Origin: Chitinophaga sp. 180180018-3
GTDB lineage: Bacteria; Bacteroidota; Bacteroidia; Chitinophagales; Chitinophagaceae
Direction: 5' to 3'
Assembly: GCF_037893185.1 (NCBI RefSeq)
Contig: NZ_CP140772.1
Location: forward strand, 7,680,001-7,744,000
Length of the DNA stretch: 64,000 nucleotides
A program made the position numbers and the translations under genes. The notes beneath the pieces were generated by a model, which saw nothing but the letters and a program-made list of their open reading frames with translations, did no database searches and was not told the DNA's origin. Positions within the stretch are counted from its first letter, which is position 1. Each line of letters begins with the position of its first letter. Of this stretch, positions 1 to 7,676 are shown piece by piece.

Positions 1-3000
1 GTAAGCAGCGTTCTGCAGGTAACGGGTCTGTGGTGCGCCCAATTCGGTTGCTCCTTCTGCGATATAGGATTTAACACGCGGGAAATAGGCATTCGGATTC
101 TCCGGTGTCCAGTAATCCATGTTATGCACCTGCACATTGGTCCACGGCTGCGCATATATTCCCCAGAAGTAGTGATTGCTTGGATTCGGGTACCAGTCGC
201 GTTTGCCAATTCCCTGAAGATAAAGGCGCAGATCGAACCCTTTATAGCCTGTGTTGATATCAATACTATACGGGAATCTGACAGCATTATTACCAATGAT
301 GCGTTTGTCGCCATGATCCGCCAGTGTATTTTTACCATAGCTGATCACGCCATCGCCGTTGAGATCTTTGAATTTGAGATCACCCACATAAAATTTAAAG
401 CCCTGATCAGGGGTACCTACTTTGGATTGATCTGCGTGATTTTTTAATTCGGTTTCATTCTGGAAGAAACCTTCTGTTTCAAGGCCCCAGATCTCTCCTA
501 TCTCCTGTCCAACATAATAATCATCCAGTGATCCTATAGGGTTGTCGTATTTGGTAATGAAAGTACGGCTGTCTGCAAGCGCCAGTTTGATGCTGTAGAA
601 GAAAGGATCTTTGTGGATATTGAATTGATCTCTCCACATAATGCTCAACTCCTGGCCCCTGGTTTTCAGATCGGCGGCATTGGTAGCCGGTTCTTTAGCA
701 CCATATACTGCAGGCAGGGTCTTGCTTTTGATGAACATGCCTTCTGTAAAGCGGGTGTACCTGTCGTAGCTGAGGCTTAATCTTTCTTTCAGCAGGGCTA
801 CATCCACCCCACCATTGATGGATCTTACTTTTTGCCAGGTATAGGTGGGCGTAACCGGATTAGGCTGATAAACGCCGATTGGTCTGTTGCCATCGAGTAT
901 TACTCCCACCCTGTTGGAGGGCATGGTAGCGAGGTAACCGTAGGTCAGGTAGGTCTGATCGCCCAGAGAGCCATAAGAACCGCGTATCTTCAGGAAGTCG
1001 AGTTTTAATGCTTCATTAACCGGCTGGAAGAATTTTTCTTTTGAGATCACCCAGGCAGCAGAAGCAGATGGGAAGAAGCCCCAGCGGTTGTTCTGCGGGA
1101 ACCTGGAAGATCCGTCGCGGCGACCATTGAATTCCAGGAGATATTTATCGTCGTAAGAATAGTTGAGGCGGTAGAATATACCACGTACTGCCCAGTCAGA
1201 AATGTTTTCATTCTGAGAAACGGCGCCGGTAGCCAGGTTGATGGTGGGGAAGGTAGGACTGATCAGGCCTTGTGCCTTTACGCCGTAGTTTACGTTATAC
1301 CAGTACTCCTGGTTGAATCCGAGCAAAGCCGACAGTTCGTGTTTGCCAAATTTTTTGTTGAAGTCGGAATAAACGTTGTATACGGTGTACTTCGTTTGTC
1401 CGTTGCTGTTATAGGCATACGACTGGTTTCCATCGGTATACTGCAATGGCTGGCCAGGTCCTGTGCGGTAAGGAACAGGCACTACGAAGAGTCTTTCAGC
1501 GCCGTTACTTCTTCTGAAAGTAGCATCAGCCTTCAGTGTCCACACTTTTTTTATCAACCCGATTTCAGTATTGAAATTCGCCAGAAACTCGCTGCTGTTG
1601 TAATTGTCGCGTCCGCCGGATTCCAGTCTGCCCAGGAGTGCGGCGCCGTCTGATGTCCAGGTACCATCCGGGTTACGGGGTACGGAGAGAGAAGGCGTTC
1701 TGTTGGCATTATGGAAGAAGAGATAATCCATCGCATTCGATGGCTGATCATAGATCATATTGGTATAGGTAGTGTTGGTACCTATTTTTAGCCGGTCGTT
1801 GAAGGTATACGTGGCCTTGGCCCGGAGGTTATAGCGGGTATAGATATCCGGGTTGGAACGCAGCATTCCATCCTGTTTGTAATATTCTCCGGAGAGATAA
1901 TAATTAAGTTTTCCGTCTCCGCGGGAGATGCTGAAGTTCGCGGTATACGCAGGAGCTGATTTGTTATATACTTCATGCAGCCAGTCGGTGGTACCGAAGT
2001 AGGCGTAAGCATTAGGATTATTAGGATCCACGATCACAGCGGGTAAAGACGGGTCCTTAGAGCGTTTGGCGGCATATTCCCTGACAGCACCAGGATACAG
2101 GTCGTACAGTGGTGTAGCGGCGTCGTGTTTCATCTGCATGGTGATCAACGGATCTGTGATGATTTTGGGTACGCTGCCCAGTGTGCGCACGGCATAGTTA
2201 GCGTTGACGCTAACAGCCAGCTGGCCATCTTTTGCAGATTTAGTAGTGATCAGTACCACGCCAAAAGCCGCCCTGGCGCCATATATGGCCGCAGATGCCG
2301 CATCTTTCAGCACAGATACATTTTCCACATCAGCGGGGTTCAGGCGGGAAACCTCATCTGCAGAGAAAGGAATACCGTCGACCAGGATGAACGGATCGCC
2401 TCCGTTTAATGAAGTATAACCACGCAGGTTAAAACCGGGAGCAGAAGAAGAGCGACCGTTGTTGATATTGATATTCAGGTTGGGAATCAGCCCCTGCAAG
2501 CCGGTACCTAAATTGGTAATGGGCCTGCTTTCCAGCGCTTTTCCGGAAATGTTATCTACCGCCCCGCTCAGGTTCACCCGTTTCTGACGGCCATAACCTA
2601 CTACCAGTACTTCATTCAGGCCACTGGTATTGGCGCTCATCGTAACATTGAAGCCAGCAGCGCCCTTAACAGGCAGTTCGAAGCTTTGATAACCCACATA
2701 AGAGAATTCCAGGACCGCATTTTCCGGTACTTCTATCTGGTATTCCCCTTTTACATTGGAGGTCACGCCCTGTGCAGTGCCTTTTACCTTCACAGTCACG
2801 CCTATCAGCGGAGTACCCAACTCATCTTTGATACTACCTTTCACCTCGATGTTTTTCATAACATCGTTTGCTTTCATGATCACTACCAGGTTATTGGGCA
2901 TGATCTTGTACTGCAGCGAAGTGCCTTCCAGTGCTTTGTTCAGCACCTCTGTGATAGAAGCATTGCTGACCCGGATGCTGATCCGCCGTTCGGAAATAGC

Positions 3001-3228
3001 ATTGTTCTTGTACAGAAATGTGTAATCACTTTTTTTACTGATGGCATTCAGAAGCCTTTCAATGTTGATATTGTTGTAATCTACACTGATCTTTTCCTGG
3101 GAATACCCATGGGCGCTTAACTGCATAAAGCCGGCAAGAAGTAAGACAGACGTAAGTTTCATACGCATCAGGAGTTTTCTCCTGTCCCATATTGGAACAG
3201 GGGAAGGCCACCAATAAATTTTTTTCAT
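1..3228 (-). CDS. SusC/RagA-family TonB-dependent receptor with STN domain, C-terminus cut off by window edge
   Basis: This is an outer-membrane TonB-dependent transporter for a glycan or other large nutrient, of the kind that also signals to an anti-sigma factor. Reading from the ATG at 3228 gives 1076 codons open to base 1, so only the end of the barrel is missing. In order one sees a signal peptide ending near residue 44 (HGYSQEK), an STN domain (about 46-118, starting KISVDYNNINIERLLNAIS), a carboxypeptidase-regulatory-like beta sandwich (about 124-200) and the SusC plug beginning at LNEVLVVGYGRQKR. FecR and an ECF sigma gene lie just upstream, so the STN domain probably touches FecR in the periplasm. 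The substrate cannot be told, because the SusD partner would lie beyond the window. The SusC identity is firm; the signalling role is inferred from the STN domain and context. Confidence 0.93.
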   Translation of the reverse strand, partial: MKKIYWWPSPVPIWDRRKLLMRMKLTSVLLLAGFMQLSAHGYSQEKISVDYNNINIERLLNAISKKSDYTFLYKNNAISERRISIRVSNASITEVLNKALEGTSLQYKIMPNNLVVIMKANDVMKNIEVKGSIKDELGTPLIGVTVKVKGTAQGVTSNVKGEYQIEVPENAVLEFSYVGYQSFELPVKGAAGFNVTMSANTSGLNEVLVVGYGRQKRVNLSGAVDNISGKALESRPITNLGTGLQGLIPNLNININNGRSSSAPGFNLRGYTSLNGGDPFILVDGIPFSADEVSRLNPADVENVSVLKDAASAAIYGARAAFGVVLITTKSAKDGQLAVSVNANYAVRTLGSVPKIITDPLITMQMKHDAATPLYDLYPGAVREYAAKRSKDPSLPAVIVDPNNPNAYAYFGTTDWLHEVYNKSAPAYTANFSISRGDGKLNYYLSGEYYKQDGMLRSNPDIYTRYNLRAKATYTFNDRLKIGTNTTYTNMIYDQPSNAMDYLFFHNANRTPSLSVPRNPDGTWTSDGAALLGRLESGGRDNYNSSEFLANFNTEIGLIKKVWTLKADATFRRSNGAERLFVVPVPYRTGPGQPLQYTDGNQSYAYNSNGQTKYTVYNVYSDFNKKFGKHELSALLGFNQEYWYNVNYGVKAQGLISPTFPTINLATGAVSQNENISDWAVRGIFYRLNYSYDDKYLLEFNGRRDGSSRFPQNNRWGFFPSASAAWVISKEKFFQPVNEALKLDFLKIRGSYGSLGDQTYLTYGYLATMPSNRVGVILDGNRPIGVYQPNPVTPTYTWQKVRSINGGVDVALLKERLSLSYDRYTRFTEGMFIKSKTLPAVYGAKEPATNAADLKTRGQELSIMWRDQFNIHKDPFFYSIKLALADSRTFITKYDNPIGSLDDYYVGQEIGEIWGLETEGFFQNETELKNHADQSKVGTPDQGFKFYVGDLKFKDLNGDGVISYGKNTLADHGDKRIIGNNAVRFPYSIDINTGYKGFDLRLYLQGIGKRDWYPNPSNHYFWGIYAQPWTNVQVHNMDYWTPENPNAYFPRVKSYIAEGATELGAPQTRYLQNAAY

Positions 3229-3304
3229 AAATTTGTTTCGTTAGGTTAAATAATTATCCATTACCGTATCGTAGAGGATCGGTTTACGTTATTTAGCCAG
3301 CGTT

Positions 3305-3338
3305 AAAAAGGGGGAATGTGGCTGCATTTCCCTTTTTT
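3305..3338 (-). terminator. Hairpin with A- and T-tracts between fecR and susC
   Basis: An inverted repeat AAAAAGGG..AATG / CATT..CCCTTTTTT with a 6-nt loop and a small internal bulge lies in the 208-bp gap downstream of fecR and upstream of susC. Both strands end in a run of T, so it could stop transcription in either direction. On the minus strand it would separate or attenuate fecR and susC expression. Confidence 0.55.
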
Positions 3339-3436
3339 GTTGGCATTAAAAAATATATACAATTGTTAGTTGTCCATTTTTGATGGATTTTGACAAGTGA
3401 ATAATCGGCCTTCCGGCACGGACAATAAGTGAACAA

Positions 3437-4510
3437 CTACCAGATACAGACTTCTTTTTTGTCGGTATCGAACTTGTAACGGAACCCCGACATCAGCTGT
3501 AGTGCCTGCAGGATGTCTGCCAGTCCCTGTTTTCTGAAGGCTCCTGTAAATACTTCTTTTTTATATATTTCATTTTTGAAAATGATGGTAACATCATACC
3601 ATCTTTCCAGATCGTGTGAGAGATCTTCGAAAGAAGTTTTTTCAAAGCTGAAAGTGTCATTCAGCCAGGCAGTAGCCTGTTGTGTATTAGATACAACAGG
3701 GGCAATTTCAGTAACCTGGTGAACAGGAGCAGTAATGGATGAAGCCTGCCCGGGCGTATTGTCTGTATTATTGAAAGTTAGTTTTTCGAGAGGATTTAAA
3801 AGCACTTTACGCAATTTCCCGGATTGAGGATCGGGGAAAGCCACTTCCACTTTTCCGTTGATCAGCGTGGTTTCCACAGTGGCATCGCTGGAATAGGCTT
3901 TTACATTGAAAGCCGTTCCCAGTACCGTGATCGCTACCTTCCCTGTATGAAGCACAAAGGGATGACCAGGATCATGTTTGATATCGAAATAGCCTTCACC
4001 AATTAATACAGCCTCTCTTTTCCCTTCGAGGAATTTACGGCTGTCGTATCGTAACCGGCTACAGGCATTCAGCATTACAGTAGAGCCATCCGGTAATACC
4101 AGCCTTGATTTGGCGCCGTTGGTGGTAGCCACTTCGTCGCGGAGTTCATCGGCAACAGGCGCGGTAGTTTTAGATGGCCATTTATACCAGGCTGCGGTTA
4201 CCAGCAAACAGATGCCCGCAGCAACGCTGATGGTTTTCCAGGGCAACAGCCGGCGCTTCACTGGAATTGCCGGTTGTTCCTGCAGCCATTGCTCCATACT
4301 GAGCCGTCCACTGGCCAGCAGCGCGGCTTCTTCTTCCGGAGTAAAGCCGGCAGCTTCCTGTATACCGCTAATTTCTTCGACCACAGAAAAGGCATATTTC
4401 ATTTCGGAAGAGCACAACAGCAGGTGTTCCAGTTCTGCCAGTTCATCGCTGTCAGCTTCGCCCGATATCTTTTTGGCCATTAAAATATTCAAACGTTGTG
4501 CTTCCGTCAT
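3437..4510 (-). CDS. FecR-family anti-sigma factor
   Basis: This 357-residue inner-membrane regulator should hold the neighbouring ECF sigma factor until the STN-bearing receptor signals. The N-terminus (1-80) is the cytoplasmic FecR N-terminal helical domain, followed by a single membrane segment near 90-108 (TISVAAGICLLVTAAWYKW), then the FecR domain (NGAKSRLVLPDGSTVMLNACSRLRYDS, about 130-230) and a C-terminal DUF4974-type STN-like domain ending FRYKFDTDKKEVCIW. Length and domain order are normal for Bacteroidetes FecR. It is divergent from the sigma gene and transcribed toward susC, the usual arrangement. The ATG at 4510 is the natural start (MTEAQRLNILMAKKISGEAD). Confidence 0.95.
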   Translation of the reverse strand: MTEAQRLNILMAKKISGEADSDELAELEHLLLCSSEMKYAFSVVEEISGIQEAAGFTPEEEAALLASGRLSMEQWLQEQPAIPVKRRLLPWKTISVAAGICLLVTAAWYKWPSKTTAPVADELRDEVATTNGAKSRLVLPDGSTVMLNACSRLRYDSRKFLEGKREAVLIGEGYFDIKHDPGHPFVLHTGKVAITVLGTAFNVKAYSSDATVETTLINGKVEVAFPDPQSGKLRKVLLNPLEKLTFNNTDNTPGQASSITAPVHQVTEIAPVVSNTQQATAWLNDTFSFEKTSFEDLSHDLERWYDVTIIFKNEIYKKEVFTGAFRKQGLADILQALQLMSGFRYKFDTDKKEVCIW

Positions 4511-4627
4511 TGCCTGTTTTCAGTGATACAACCAGAGGACGAAAAAAAATGTCGAATCCCCCAAAGCATTTCAAAAAAAATATTTATTCCGCCTTGCCGG
4601 CCAGCTCAAGCCAGTTCAATGTATTGT

Positions 4628-4635
4628 TAACTTTA
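4628..4635 (+). promoter_or_regulatory. Candidate Bacteroidetes -7 box upstream of the ECF sigma gene
   Basis: TAACTTTA differs at one fixed position from the Bacteroidetes -7 consensus TAnnTTTG and lies about 50 bp before the ATG at 4684. It is only a pattern match. Confidence 0.3.
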
Positions 4636-4683
4636 GCTTAATATGCTTTTTATAAATTGCAGCCATTATCCAGTAAACAAGTG

Positions 4684-5247
4684 ATGGAGCAGGGGGCAAT
4701 TAATCTTTTATTTTACAGGTTTACAGAGAGCAATGATCAGGAAGCATTCAAACGCTTTTATAACATGTTTTTTGTGACCTTGCTGCGTTTTTGCTTTTCG
4801 CTTGTCAAATCAAAAGAAGTAGCAGAAGAAATTGCCAATGATGTATTCATGCATTGCTGGCAGAAACGGGATACCCTGCGGGAAGTAAAAAATCCCAGTG
4901 TATATCTTTTCGTGGTGGCAAAGAACAGAATCATCGATTATAAGCGTAGAATGGCTACTCAACGGCAGGTGGCTATTTCAGAAGAAGATAAGGTAACCAT
5001 TGCTTTTGATAGCGATCCTGAGCAACTGATGATTTCTGCAGAAATGAAAAGAAAACTGGAGTCAACAATTCAACAACTTCCACCCCGCTGCCGGATGGTC
5101 TATATCATGGTGAAACAATATGGGCTTAAATATAAAGAAGTAGCTACCCTCCTTAACCTCTCCGTAAAAACCGTTGAAAACCAGCTGGCCATCGCCATAA
5201 AACGTCTTACCCTCAGTATCAGCTTCACACTGGAAAATCAGCACTAG
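4684..5247 (+). CDS. ECF RNA polymerase sigma factor, FecI-like
   Basis: This is an extracytoplasmic-function sigma-70 factor of 187 residues that redirects RNA polymerase, probably to susC and its locus, when FecR releases it. Region 2 is visible as AFKRFYNMFFVTLLRFCFSL through KNPSVYLFVVAKNRIIDYKRR, and region 4 as LPPRCRMVYIMVKQYGLKYK followed by the helix-turn-helix EVATLLNLSVKTVENQLAIA. The frame stays open 27 bp further upstream to a TTG, but the ATG at 4684 (MEQGAINLLFYRF) starts right at the conserved region and is preferred. It diverges from fecR. The regulatory partnership is inferred from family and gene order. Confidence 0.93.
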   Translation: MEQGAINLLFYRFTESNDQEAFKRFYNMFFVTLLRFCFSLVKSKEVAEEIANDVFMHCWQKRDTLREVKNPSVYLFVVAKNRIIDYKRRMATQRQVAISEEDKVTIAFDSDPEQLMISAEMKRKLESTIQQLPPRCRMVYIMVKQYGLKYKEVATLLNLSVKTVENQLAIAIKRLTLSISFTLENQH

Positions 5248-5289
5248 CCCGGAACTACCTGAAAATGTGGAATCTACCGCTGAAATCTA

Positions 5290-5297
5290 TACCTTTG
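5290..5297 (+). promoter_or_regulatory. Bacteroidetes -7 promoter box for tmk
   Basis: TACCTTTG is an exact match to TAnnTTTG, followed by GCGG, and lies 22 bp before the ATG at 5319. The same ten bases TACCTTTGCG occur upstream of the PfkB gene. The box lies inside the longer open frame that begins at 5265, which argues that translation starts at 5319. Confidence 0.65.
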
Positions 5298-5318
5298 CGG
5301 TCATTATTTCCGAACAAC

Positions 5319-6014
5319 ATGAAGCATCATAAATTCATTGCAGTAGAAGGACTGGACGGTTCCGGTAAATCAACGCAGATCGACCTGCTTACAAAATACC
5401 TGGAATCAAAAAATGAAAAAACCAGGTTCATTCACTTCCCCCGGAGTAGCGAGGGCATGTTTGGCGAATTGATCGCCAAATTTCTGCGCGGTGAATTTGG
5501 TGATGTAAAAAGTGTACATCCTCAGTTGGTGGCATTGTTATTTGCGGAAGACCGTAAGGAATTTGCTGCTACCATCAATGAATGGCTGAACGAAGGCTGC
5601 TTCGTGCTGGTCGACCGGTATGTGATGTCGAATATTGCATTCCAGTGTGCTAAACTGCACTCCGAAGAAGAAAAAAGATATCTCCGCAATTGGATCAATG
5701 AATTTGAATACGTATATAACAAAATTCCCCAGCCTCAATTTTCCATCTACCTGGATGTGCCATTCTCATTTGTTGAATCGGCACTGGCAAAAAGAAGGGC
5801 CAACGAAAACCGGGAGTACCTGCAGGGAAAAGATGATATACACGAAAAAGATAATTCGCTGCAGCTGGCTGTAAAGAAGGAGTATGAAGCTTTACTGGCA
5901 ATAGATCCGTCTATTACAGGTATCAACTGTGCCAATGCTGCTCAGCAAATGCGCCCGGTGGCGGAGATCCATGCAGAGATCGTAAAACTGGTTAACAGCC
6001 AGGTAAAACGCTAA
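5319..6014 (+). CDS. tmk: Thymidylate (dTMP) kinase
   Basis: This 231-residue enzyme phosphorylates dTMP to dTDP for DNA synthesis. The P-loop is at residues 9-18 (VEGLDGSGKST), the nucleoside-binding DR motif is in CFVLVDRYVMSNIAFQ, and the lid region follows at ALAKRRANENREYLQGKDDI. The length is slightly above the usual 205-215, because of insertions in the middle. The start MKHHKFIAVEG at 5319 is chosen because it matches the family N-terminus and a good -7 box lies just before it. It is probably a single-gene unit between the sigma gene and a gene remnant on the other strand. Confidence 0.93.
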   Translation: MKHHKFIAVEGLDGSGKSTQIDLLTKYLESKNEKTRFIHFPRSSEGMFGELIAKFLRGEFGDVKSVHPQLVALLFAEDRKEFAATINEWLNEGCFVLVDRYVMSNIAFQCAKLHSEEEKRYLRNWINEFEYVYNKIPQPQFSIYLDVPFSFVESALAKRRANENREYLQGKDDIHEKDNSLQLAVKKEYEALLAIDPSITGINCANAAQQMRPVAEIHAEIVKLVNSQVKR

Positions 6015-6021
6015 CCACTTT

Positions 6022-6237
6022 TCAGATATTTTCCCCGATTTCTTTCCAGCTGGTCAGTTGTATATTATTGGCCGCTATCTCATCAAAAAACGGACAGGGC
6101 GCCATGATGGACGCCGAATGGGTGACTTTACGCTCAAAAGCACTGATAATCGACTGATTAACCGACTGCAATAATCCTGCATCATCGGCCTGAACAATGA
6201 ATAACCTCGTGTCGGGAGAAATATTACGAAGCGACAT
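6022..6237 (-). pseudogene. N-terminal remnant of a YdjC/ChbG-family carbohydrate deacetylase
   Basis: The 71-codon frame reads TRLFIVQADDAGLLQSVNQS then HSASIMAPCPFFDEIA, which is the start of the YdjC/ChbG fold: the metal-binding ADD motif and the following helix and strand. Whole family members run about 250-300 residues, so about three quarters is absent, including the downstream metal-binding histidines. The reading frame ends 8 bp from the tmk stop codon, so a deletion probably joined the gene's front to the tmk end. The ATG at 6237 is intact, so a short product could still be made, but it cannot be an active deacetylase. Confidence 0.75.
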
Positions 6238-6459
6238 AAGCAGGTTATTTTTGGGCCGTCTATAAAAATAATAAAAAGAGCCCGGAAAAAAATTTTCAGC
6301 TGCTGTAGGTATTTTTATCCAACCTGCCTGTCCCTGTAAATAAGGCGCTTGTATAACCTGGTTCCACTGTTTTGTATTGGCAGGCTCCTGAGCAAATATC
6401 GACTTACGTTCAAGTACTTTAGAAACCCTTTATTGCTTTATTCCACAAAATTGAAAAAC

Positions 6460-7638
6460 ATGAAAATGCTATCCCGCGCCAAAGCGCCCCTCTTCAGCAA
6501 ATTGATTGCTTGCAGTCTGTTGTTATCCATATTTACCAGCTGCCAGAAAAAGGAACTGACTGCCGTTGGCAGCGAAACCACCGGCCTCAAAAACAGCCTG
6601 GTTACTGCCAGTTCCGTGCAGCCTGCTAAATCAGAAGCCCTGCTGGCCATGCAGTGCTATAATAACGCTTTCTACCATGTGTATGGGACCTATGGCCCAA
6701 ATTACAAGGCGTATTATTATTCGGATGTGACCCAAACCGGTCGGATGGATTTCTGGCGACAGGCAGAAGCCATCGAAACGTTGATCGATGCCTATACGGT
6801 TAATAACGACGCCGACCTGAAAAACAAAATGATCTATCTCTACAATGGGATGAGAGATGCCTATGGTCTGCTCTGGTCGTCGAATACCTACAACGACGAT
6901 GTTATCTGGGGTGCACTGATGTGTATCCGCGCTTTCCAGATCACGAACGACGGAGGAATGAAAGACATGGCAAAGAATAACTTTGATATGGTCTGGAGCC
7001 GGGCATGGGATACCAACCTGGGAGGTGGCCTCTGGTGGACTACTGCCAACAACACCAAAAATGCCTGCGTAAATGCGCCGGCAGCTATCTGTGCAATGTA
7101 TCTCTATCAGGCAACAGGTGATGCCGGCTATAAAACCAAAGCGCAGCAGATAACAGACTGGATGGTAAGCAAGTTGTATGATGCCGGTACGGGAGAAGTA
7201 AAAGGCGCCATGAATGCCTCCGGTGTAATCACGGAAGGAGCCCGCACTTACACACAGGGTACTTTTATTGGCGCCTGTAATTTGCTGCATGGCTACTACC
7301 CTTCCAATGGTTACAAAGCGATGGGAGCTAAAGCCATGGACTATACGAAAAACAGTATGTGTAATGCACAGGGACTGCTCCCGGATGAATATGATACTGA
7401 TGATTGTCAGGGATTCAAAGCTATTTTTGCCCGTTGGGCCTGCCAGTTTGTGCGCGACCAGAGCTACCAGGGCACCTATGGCGCATGGCTGAATTATAAC
7501 GCTGCAGAGGCCTGGAACTATCGTAATTCCAGTGGTCTTATGTGGGGCCAGTGGTGGCGCCGTACTCCCGATACTTACGTGAACTCTTTTGAAACTACGT
7601 GTGGCGTGGCGATGATGAATGGAGTGTGGCTGTTTTAA
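6460..7638 (+). CDS. Glycoside hydrolase family 76 lipoprotein (alpha-1,6-mannanase)
   Basis: This 392-residue surface or periplasmic lipoprotein should cut alpha-1,6-mannan backbones such as yeast or fungal cell-wall mannan. It begins with a lipoprotein signal (LLLSIFTSCQKK, lipobox cysteine near residue 29). The (alpha/alpha)6-barrel of GH76 follows: MDFWRQAEAIETLIDAY, then the adjacent catalytic aspartates in NTYNDDVIWGALM (about residues 146-147), then NLGGGLWW and EGARTYTQGTFIGACNLLHGY. The frame extends 37 codons further upstream but the ATG at 6460 gives the signal peptide. A weak -7 box (TACTTTAG, 6415-6422) precedes it. It converges with recB. The family is clear; the exact substrate is inferred. 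Confidence 0.9.
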   Translation: MKMLSRAKAPLFSKLIACSLLLSIFTSCQKKELTAVGSETTGLKNSLVTASSVQPAKSEALLAMQCYNNAFYHVYGTYGPNYKAYYYSDVTQTGRMDFWRQAEAIETLIDAYTVNNDADLKNKMIYLYNGMRDAYGLLWSSNTYNDDVIWGALMCIRAFQITNDGGMKDMAKNNFDMVWSRAWDTNLGGGLWWTTANNTKNACVNAPAAICAMYLYQATGDAGYKTKAQQITDWMVSKLYDAGTGEVKGAMNASGVITEGARTYTQGTFIGACNLLHGYYPSNGYKAMGAKAMDYTKNSMCNAQGLLPDEYDTDDCQGFKAIFARWACQFVRDQSYQGTYGAWLNYNAAEAWNYRNSSGLMWGQWWRRTPDTYVNSFETTCGVAMMNGVWLF

Positions 7639-7644
7639 ATGATG

Positions 7645-7676
7645 AATAGCCGTTAGTTTTTTTGCTAACGGCTATT
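7645..7676. terminator. 12-bp perfect inverted repeat between GH76 and recB
   Basis: AATAGCCGTTAG and CTAACGGCTATT pair perfectly around an 8-nt T-rich loop, exactly where the two converging genes end. The recB stop codon lies in the right arm. There is no long T-tract after the stem on either strand, so intrinsic termination is likely but not certain. Confidence 0.6.

Noticed and set aside
2125..2409. Plus-strand frames opposite the SusC gene
   Set aside because: They are antisense to a TonB-receptor plug with clear motifs and show no family pattern.
6631..7290. 219-codon minus frame opposite the GH76 gene
   Set aside because: It mirrors the codon structure of a clear enzyme gene and shows no family features of its own.
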